Source of the DNA: a virus | IMG/VR virus record: IMGVR_UViG_3300035162_004467 | Coordinates: 21,311 to 85,310 of that record | Strand: one strand, 5' to 3' | Length of the DNA stretch: 64,000 nt | Part shown: positions 48,134 through 56,700 of the stretch, piece after piece | Layout: each line of letters starts with the position of its first letter | How positions within the stretch are numbered: position 1 is the stretch's first letter | Position numbers and translations under genes: made by a program | The notes under the pieces: model-generated | Seen by the model: only the letters and a program-made list of their open reading frames with translations | What the model was told of the DNA's origin: nothing | Databases searched by the model: none

Positions 48134-48672
48134 TGGCATTAGAAGTAAAATTAAAGAATTTGGTTGTAGAGACTCTTAACACAGAGAATGTCTCTAAAAC
48201 TATTTTTGGAGATGGGTCTCAAAATGCGAATCTTGATTCTCAACAGAGCCAGTTTATAATTTCGAACGGGTACTTTTCTACAGCTGGAGATGCTCAAAAT
48301 GCAATTTTTCTTTTACGAGGTTATTCTACAGACGCTTCAGAAACCGAATTATTTTTAGATGGTACTAATGCTAGATTTGTTTTGGAGGATAACACCTCTT
48401 ACTTCTTTAATTGCCAGTTTATAGGGAGAGCGCAAAATGGAGACACGGTAGTCATGCATGTTAATGGTGGGGCTAAAAGGGGCAGTAGCGCGAATACAGT
48501 AAGTTTATTGGGAGTGCCTCATAACCATATTATTCATGATGAAATTGGGGTAGGGGAGGTTAAATTTGCAGTGAGTCCTTCGAATGGCTCTTTAAAGTTT
48601 CATGCGAAAGGGAAAGCTGCTACGAATATTCGCTGGTTGGGCAAGGTCGATTTAACTCAATTGAAGTATTAA
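48133..48672 (+). CDS. Small tail/fibre tip protein
   Basis: A 179-residue beta-rich protein. A C-terminal segment (N-I-R-W-L-G-K-V-D-L-T-Q-L-K) resembles the end of tail-associated proteins where a final strand exposes W-x-x-x-V-D-L. No membrane or enzymatic motif is visible. One-base overlap with the fibre gene before it (TAATG) suggests a trimerisation tip or chaperone for that fibre. Function unproven. Confidence 0.5.
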   Translation: MALEVKLKNLVVETLNTENVSKTIFGDGSQNANLDSQQSQFIISNGYFSTAGDAQNAIFLLRGYSTDASETELFLDGTNARFVLEDNTSYFFNCQFIGRAQNGDTVVMHVNGGAKRGSSANTVSLLGVPHNHIIHDEIGVGEVKFAVSPSNGSLKFHAKGKAATNIRWLGKVDLTQLKY

Positions 48673-48693
48673 TTTTCTGATTTGTCTTTTATT

Positions 48694-48701
48694 GTGTAAC
48701 T
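48694..48701 (+). promoter_or_regulatory. GTGTAACT element before a fibre gene
   Basis: GTGTAACT lies in the 50-nt gap before ATG 48723, with a 21-nt gap to the start. A T-rich block precedes it. Confidence 0.35.
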
Positions 48702-48722
48702 AGATTTAACTAGTTACTCACC

Positions 48723-50639
48723 ATGGCGAATAATACAGCGACCAATATAATTTATAAAGGCCAACTCGACGGCACTCAGGTAAACTTCGAAACAGGCAAC
48801 CTGACAGACATATCAACTTTTACTGGAGACGTAAGGGGGGTAGCGATACAGGACTCCATTACAGATGGGGTTACTGATATAGGAGCATCTCAAGATGCAA
48901 TTTATTCAATGTCTGGGTATCTGGCAGCAAACGCACACCCATCTGTTACTCCAGCGTCGAATGTATCTATTAATAACTCAAGTGGTACGGTTCTTCAAGA
49001 TGCTACCTTCGCTTTCGATACTGATGGTCATGTTACTGGTTCTGCATTTGTATCTAAAGACTTAGATGACATTTACTCCACTCACAATCAGGTTAGTTCT
49101 ATTTCGGGGGATTTAAATGCAAAAATTTTCAGCAATGACGGTGAATTACAGACTCTTAGGGATGCTACGGGCTATATAAGTGGGCTGATCTCCTCTAATG
49201 ATACAGAACTTACGGTTTTAAGGACTGCTACTGGTTATATAAGTGGGCAAATCGCCTCTAATGACACTGAACTTGGAATCTTAAGGACTGCTACTGGTTA
49301 TTTAGAAAATGAGATTGACTCTCTCCAAGCTGTTTCAGGATCTTTCCTAAGCCTTAATTTAGATAATGTCACTGACGTTAATGCTGTTACAACCAATGAT
49401 ATTACTGTTGGTGATATTCGTGTTGATGGCGGTACTATTACAGGTCCAGCTACAATCACGATTGATCCAGACGCTGCTGGTGCAGACGGAAAAGTTATTA
49501 TCGCTGGAAACCTTCAGGTTGATGGCACAACAACGACCATTAATTCTACAAGCGTCCAAATTGATGATCTTAGCTTAGTTCTTGGCACTGGTGTGCCTAA
49601 TGCTGCGGCTGCTGATGGTGGAGGTATTATCATTGATGGAACTGGGGCCGCGAATGTTGCTGAGTTTACTTTTGATGGCACGAATAATCGTTGGAAAACT
49701 AATGGCATAGACATTGCTGCTGATCTTGCAGGTACTGCTTCTAGTGCAGAGGTTTGGGCGACTTCACGCACAATTACTCTTGGTGGAGATCTTACTGGTA
49801 GTGTTTCATTTAATGGTGGGGCTGATGAGACTCTGACTACAACAATTGCGGCTGATGCGGTGCAAGCAGTCCATCTAAATGATGATATTGGAGGTGATAA
49901 TATCACTATTACTGACGGAGAAATTAGTGTCGCTGATGGAGATATTAGAGCAGCAGTTTTCCCTAGTTCTAGTACTTTAAGTATTGGTAAAGCCTTAATA
50001 TCAGACGCTAATGGTAAAGTTGTTGCTTCGGCAATTGGCTCTTCAGAATTAGACCATCTTGACGGCATTGATACTAACATCAAGGCGGGGCTGGATGCCA
50101 AAGCTCTTAAGACAATAACAGTGACTGGTTCTGCCGGTTTAACTGGAGGAGGTACTCTTGCCGCTGATAGATCTTTCTCTACAACCGCTGATCAAGGTCA
50201 TCTTGATTCGATAGAGCTTGGTACGTCTAACACAACCGCCAGTAATGTAATTACTAAAGGGGGTGTTCTGATTTTACGAGGTACTGGTAATAACGGTATA
50301 ACAACTTCAGGTTCAGATGGCAATGCTGTAGCTTTAAATGATAAGACTACAGTTTCTTTCGAAGGAGTTGTCCAATCCATTGATACTGCTCAAGATGCAG
50401 ATAACGGGACTTATGTAGCGATGTGGAAGATACAAGGTGCTATTCGTAGGGATTCAAATAGTACGGATATGTTGTCCTCCTTTGTCACTAGTACCTTTGC
50501 TGGGTCCAACGCTTCCTCTTATTGTTTAGATGTCAGCGTTAATGGTAATGGATTGAAAATAGCAAACGATCAAACAACATCTACTTTAGTTACCTCTGCT
50601 ACCATTAATTACAACTGGGTCGAAGATACTTCAGCTTAA
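48723..50639 (+). CDS. Tail fibre protein, repeat-rich
   Basis: A 638-residue fibre. Residues ~140-195 hold tandem repeats (T-E-L-x-x-L-R-T-A-T-G-Y-I-S-G). Around ~255-320 is the module NLQVDGTTTTINSTSVQIDD followed by an A-A-D-G-G-G-I stretch, also present in 50740 and 60571. A long Ser/Thr/Gly-rich shaft and a beta-rich C-terminus end in a compact knob. It is followed by a perfect terminator (50657-50693), as in strongly expressed fibre genes. Likely trimeric; the receptor is unknown. Confidence 0.8.
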   Translation: MANNTATNIIYKGQLDGTQVNFETGNLTDISTFTGDVRGVAIQDSITDGVTDIGASQDAIYSMSGYLAANAHPSVTPASNVSINNSSGTVLQDATFAFDTDGHVTGSAFVSKDLDDIYSTHNQVSSISGDLNAKIFSNDGELQTLRDATGYISGLISSNDTELTVLRTATGYISGQIASNDTELGILRTATGYLENEIDSLQAVSGSFLSLNLDNVTDVNAVTTNDITVGDIRVDGGTITGPATITIDPDAAGADGKVIIAGNLQVDGTTTTINSTSVQIDDLSLVLGTGVPNAAAADGGGIIIDGTGAANVAEFTFDGTNNRWKTNGIDIAADLAGTASSAEVWATSRTITLGGDLTGSVSFNGGADETLTTTIAADAVQAVHLNDDIGGDNITITDGEISVADGDIRAAVFPSSSTLSIGKALISDANGKVVASAIGSSELDHLDGIDTNIKAGLDAKALKTITVTGSAGLTGGGTLAADRSFSTTADQGHLDSIELGTSNTTASNVITKGGVLILRGTGNNGITTSGSDGNAVALNDKTTVSFEGVVQSIDTAQDADNGTYVAMWKIQGAIRRDSNSTDMLSSFVTSTFAGSNASSYCLDVSVNGNGLKIANDQTTSTLVTSATINYNWVEDTSA

Positions 50640-50656
50640 TAAATAAAATAAATACT

Positions 50657-50693
50657 AAACCTGCTCCAATTAAACTTGGGGCAGGTTTTTTTT
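50657..50693 (+). terminator. Rho-independent terminator after the 638-aa fibre gene
   Basis: A 12-bp stem (50657-50668 with 50677-50688, one wobble), an 8-nt loop and a T-run to 50693. It lies in the 100-nt gap between two fibre genes. Confidence 0.9.
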
Positions 50694-50712
50694 CTGCATT
50701 TGTTGTTAAATA

Positions 50713-50720
50713 GTGTAACA
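50713..50720 (+). promoter_or_regulatory. GTGTAACA element before the giant fibre gene
   Basis: GTGTAACA follows the terminator and ends 19 nt before ATG 50740. The ATG at 50723 leads to an early stop, so 50740 is the start. Confidence 0.4.
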
Positions 50721-50739
50721 GAATGTATAATTCTTTAAT

Positions 50740-53700
50740 ATGTCTGAGTATTTCGTAGGAACAACAGGAGTAAATAGCCAAACCACCTTCGAATCTTTAA
50801 CGACTTCTGAAGTTCTGGATGATTTGCAGTTAAATACTACAGATTCTCCGACATTCGCCGATGTAACCGCTAATGCTTTTTACGGCGATGGCAGCAACCT
50901 AACAGGTTTATCCTCATCAACTGACAATACTAAACTACCACTGGCAGGTGGTACGTTGAGTGGGGATTTAACAATAAATGGAGATGTCACGTTGGGCGGT
51001 ACAGCTAAAAAGCTTATTGTACCTTACAAAAGAGTGGTAAATTTACCAGCAATAGGCACTAAGATGCGTATTCTGACATTGAGTGATAGCACTTTTATCA
51101 AAGTATTTATTATTTCGTCCGAGAACGGTTACGTGGAGCCGATAGAACTGGATATCCACTACAAGAGTTCCAGCGTCGGATCTCCTGTTATTCACAGGGT
51201 TAACAATTACACTTGGCATGCTCATAGTAATGATATTGCTTTTAGTTCTGATTCTAATGGCCATGTCTACATGGAGAAACTCAGTCATACTACTGGAAGA
51301 ACTGTAAGGGTTCATATCATAGAACAATATCAAGGGTCTGCGAGTTTATTAGACGGTAGCACAACCACCACAGCTAATACAGGTTCTGATGAGTCTAACA
51401 TAGGAAAGTTCGGCACTATTACGGCTGGAACATGGAATGGTGGGGTTATTGCCTCTGCTTACCTTGATACTGACACAGCTCACCTTACTGGGACTCAGAC
51501 GTTTACTGGAGCAAAGACATTTGGGAATATCACTTCTTCTGGTGGATACAAAGCGAATATAGCTGAATCATCTGACGCAGATAATATTACAAGTAATAAT
51601 ATTAAGTATGGCTATTTAGCTAATGCAGCTTCCAATAAGCCTGTTTCTGGCAACTCTCAGTATGCATCTGTTGGTAATATTACATTAACGCACTATGATG
51701 CGGCAGCCAATGATGATTTTTATATACGAGCAAAGGCTTATAACGGGGATACCTCTTGGGCTAAAGTATTTACCGATCAAAACTCATCTGGTATTACAAC
51801 AGTTGGAACGATTACTTCTGGAGGATGGAATGGTAGCGTTATTGCTTCCGCTTACTTAGACTCAGATACAGCTCATCTTTCTAATGACCAGATATTTAGT
51901 GGGGCTAAGACATTTAGTAGTGCATCAAAGTTTGCTAGTTTATGGAGTAGTTCTACTATAGAATCAAACTCTTTTTATGCTCAAAACAGCACAGATGGTT
52001 TTGCTTTTGGTGTAGGTACTGGTGTTTCAACTTGGTTTAGTTGGGATAATAATGCTGGATTAAAAAGAGCTATAGATGTTTGGAATGATGGTAGTAAAAT
52101 TCTTTTGGGGAATGATGGCCATGATGTAGAAGTATCAAATGATTTACTTGTATCGCAATACATGTATCATACTGGCGATACTGATACGTTTATTAGATTC
52201 CAAACTAATGATATCAACTTAACCGCTGCGGGGCAAAACATGCTTCGTGTTGATGGAAATTCAGCACAAAAGACTGTTGTGGTTAACGAGGTTGGGATTG
52301 ATGTTGACTTCAGAGTTGAAGGAAGCGGAGAAGCTAACGCTCTATTCGTAAGAGGTTCTGACGGCAACGTTGGTATAGGAGACGCAACCCCTTCTTACAA
52401 ACTAGACGTTAGTGGAACATTAAGAACAACAAGTGCGGCATACTTTAATAACGATATAATAGTTAGTAACAACGCTATCATCTCAGGTAACCTCACGGTC
52501 AATGGTACTACAACAACAATCAACAGCACAACCGTTCAAGTTGATGATAAGAACATTGAACTAGGAACTGTTGCAACACCGACTGTCACTACCGCTGACG
52601 GTGGTGGTATCACGTTATTAGCGGGGAGTAATGAGGTAGATCATAAAACAATTAAGTGGATTAACTCTACTGATGCTTGGACATTCAGTGAGAGGGTTTC
52701 GATTCCTGTTGGTTCCGCTGCTTCACCTTCCTTAACATTTGCTGGCGATACTGACACTGGAATTTATAGATTTGAATCTAGCGGCGCTGACTTTTTAGGT
52801 ATCACGACTGGGGGTGTTAAAAGAGCGCAGTTTAGTGGCGCTGGTATTTTTAGTAGTGCAAACGTTTATACTGCTGATACTAGTGAATTTAGAAACTATG
52901 GTGGCACATGGAAAGCCACTACTGGATTAACTGGCAACGGGTTCCAGTTTGTCAACTCAGTAGACGGTACAGCTTTAACTATTAGTTCTACTGGTGATAC
53001 AGTTGCTTCAGGGACTGTTAAAGCAAGTTCTTATTTTCTTGGTAGTAGCACTGAAATATCATTAGCAACTACAGGTGCAGGAAGCGTCTTTTTAAGACCT
53101 AATGGGCAATCGACTTCTGGTCAAATGCAACTTGCATCAACAGGTAATGCAACTTTTGCAGGTAATGTAAGCGCTCCAAATCTTATAGCATCAACAGCCG
53201 TATATTCAGGCGGTATTGTTTATGGTGGTAATACATTAAATTTAAAAAAATCAAACGGAACTTCTTATGTAGATTTTGATACTAATTTAAACGCAACTTT
53301 TGCAGGTACAATAACATCAGCAAATATATTACCAATAAGTGACGCTGCTTATACAATAGGTGGTGGCTCTTCAAGTTTAAGATGGAACTATCTTTATTTA
53401 AACAATACATTAAGTATTACTGATGGTAATATAAATGCTGGTACTACTTTTGATTTCAATCAAGGTGCTAATTTTCTGGGTAATGTAAGTATTGCCGAAA
53501 AATTAATACATACTGGAGATACAAATACTTATATACAATTTCCGGCCACTAATGATAAAATTGTTTTTGCAACAAATGGAAGTGATGTTTTAACATTAGA
53601 CGCTTCAAACACAGCAACTTTTGCAGGCAATGTTGAAATAGCGTATAACGGGATTGCTCTTGACATAGAAAACAGTTCGTTAAACGGTTCTGATACTGGC

Positions 53701-56700
53701 ATTAGAATTAGAGGCGCTAGAAACGGTCAGAACTATGCTACCAACAGCATTACATCATACATACTGCTGTCTAATTATGACGATAACACTACTCCAAATA
53801 GCTATGATTTAGTTAAAATCGGAGCGGGTATGTATGACGCAAGTGATGATACTGGATACCTTCGTTTCGAGACGAACAATGGTACAGCATTAACCAAAGC
53901 TTTCGATATTGATAAAAATCAAGATGCTAAGTTTTATGGTGATGTAGATTCTGATGGCGACATTACTGCTTCGAACCTAAACGTATCAAACTGGAATACT
54001 GCGCACACACATACTTCAGCCACAAACAACCCACATAGCGTTACGAAAACCCAAGTTGGTTTAGGCAATGCGACAAACGAGAGCAAGGCTACGATGTTCG
54101 CCAGTCCTACATTTACGGGGACCGTTGGTGGTGTAACTAAAGCTCACGTTGGCCTAGGTAGTGTTACAAACGAGAGCAAGGCTACGATGTTCGCCAGCCC
54201 TACATTTACGGGGACCGTTAGTGGTGTAACTAAAGGTCACGTTGGCCTAGGTAGTGTCGCCAACGAGAGCAAGGCTACGATGTTTACGAACGCTGCTCTC
54301 ACAGGAAATCCTACAGCAACTACGCAGAGTTCTAACGAAAACAGCACTAAGATAGCGACGACTTCTTATGTTAAAGCTCAAGGCTATATCACATCTGCTA
54401 ATGGGGGTAATGCTGGTACGTTAGATGGTTATGATAGCACACAATTCTTAAGAAGTGATGCTAATGATACAATGGCTGGGACATTAACCTTCTCTGGTGC
54501 AAGCTCTCATATTGCGTTGCAAATGGACCATGTTGTATTTAAGAGGTTTGACGTTACAGTTAATGAAGGCGTTACTAATTCTACCACTGCATACTTATTG
54601 TTATGCCGGAATGCACCATATAATGATGTCAATGGTACTGTCACTATGGACAGGACAAGCGGATTAAGACACGCTTGCTCAGTAGATATAGTTGTTTCAG
54701 CAGGTACTGGGACAAACCCCGCAGGAACTTGTCGTTCAATTGGCACAGCAGGAGGTAGTTCTCCTAGTTATGAGTTAGTTACTCTTACATACAGTTCGAA
54801 TTCTTTCATCGCATTAAAAATCACAAACCCAGATGCGTATTACGAAACATCTGGGCATTACTTTACAGGACGATTAGCTACTAGTGATACGACTAATGCG
54901 ATGCAAATGATCGCTCCTGCTTCTGTCTCAAGTGTTTCCGGTTTTTCATCAAACCCATCTCATCAAATAGATGGTTATTCAATTTTCCATGATGGTTATC
55001 ACCCGAATGCGGATATACTTACTACCACAAGAAACATCGCATTATCTGGAGATGTTACGGGGAACGTTAACTTTAACGGTTCTGCCGATGTTAGTATCGC
55101 AACAGCTCTCGCAGTTAATTCAGTTGGGTCATCTGAAATTGGACCTGATGAGGTTGGGGCCAGTGAGATTGCGGCTAATGCCGTTGGTGCTAGTGAACTT
55201 AATGTTAGTGGAAATGGGACCGCTACTCAGTATCTACGATCTGATGGTGACGGAACATTTACTTGGTTTACTCCACCGGACACGAATACTACGTACGATC
55301 TGTCTAGTTACGCTACGCAGTCTTATGTCGGGACACAGATAACCAATCTTATTGATTCATCTCCCGCCGCGCTCAACACACTTAATGAGTTAGCCTTTGC
55401 TCTCGGAGACGATGCGAACTTCTCAACTACTATTACGAATAGTATTGCTACTAAAGCCCCGCTAGCAACCACATTAAGTGGTTATGGGATTACGAATGGG
55501 ATAAATTCAACTGAACCTAACGAACCATTCAATCCATTTGGAGGGCAAAAGTTTCATGATGGTGTGTTAACAAACGCATTAGTTGGTAGACACGATAGGT
55601 TTGTTGTAACTATTGATGGCACTACAGAAGCTGGCGCTTCTTGGAAACTATCTAACCAAAACTTTGAAGAGTATAATCAAAATAGATTATTTGGCACAAG
55701 CGCAGGTGAAACTAAAGTTTTTAATATAAACGTCCAATCTTTAGCTACTGGATCTGTTAATTCAAGCGGTATAGTATATTCCTCTGGGTTTTTTGATATA
55801 AACTTTTACTCAAGCCCTTTCCCTGCTTCATGGTCTGCAAGATGTAAAAAGAGCGATGGTACTTGGACAACTGTTAGTAGCCTTACTAAAATAGGTAACT
55901 CTAAACTTAGAGGCGTTATACCTTTTGGCAACTACTTAACTGATATTGAGTTTACTTTAGTAGCTAGAACTAGCGCTCCATTTGTAACTGGAAATATAAC
56001 TTATGGGATATCTGAATTTGAACTGTTTTTTAGTAGAATGGCAGCTTCACAAGGTGGTAACATATCATCGATAGGAGGTTACTTAGGTGGGACAATAACA
56101 ACAGCAAGTGGGACAACCTCAACTGATTGGAACACAGCTTTTACACATACTTCAGTCACAAACAACCCACATAGCGTTACGAAAAGCCAAGTTGGTTTAA
56201 GCAATGTGACAAACGAGAGCAAGGCTACGATGTTCGCTAGTCCTACATTTACGGGGACCGTTAGTGGTGTAACTAAAAGTCACGTTGGCCTAGGTAGTGT
56301 CGCCAACGAGAGCAAGGCTACGATGTTTACGAACGCTGCTCTCACAGGAAATCCTACAGCAACTACGCAGAGTTCTAACGAAAACAGCACTAAGATAGCT
56401 ACTACGGAGTATGTTAAAAGTCAAAGTTATCTAACGGCATCTTCTACTCAAAGTAAATACTTAAGAAGTGATGCAAATGATACTTCTACAGGCAGTGCCG
56501 CTTTTGGCATTGGTGGCATCGATCCTGATAGCCATACATCTTTTGCTGGTGGATTTGGTAATATTAATGATGGTGGAGGTTGGGGTGCAAGAGGTTTATT
56601 TATTCATGGTGGAGGTACTGGTGATGCCGCTGCGATTGGTCATAATGGAACTAAATTATATTTCGGTATACAAAATGGATCAGCAACTAATAGCATGGAT

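Noticed and set aside
49514-50101. A 195-aa - strand open frame inside the 638-aa fibre gene.
   Set aside because: It is the antisense of repetitive fibre codons, with serine/proline/alanine bias and no start context.
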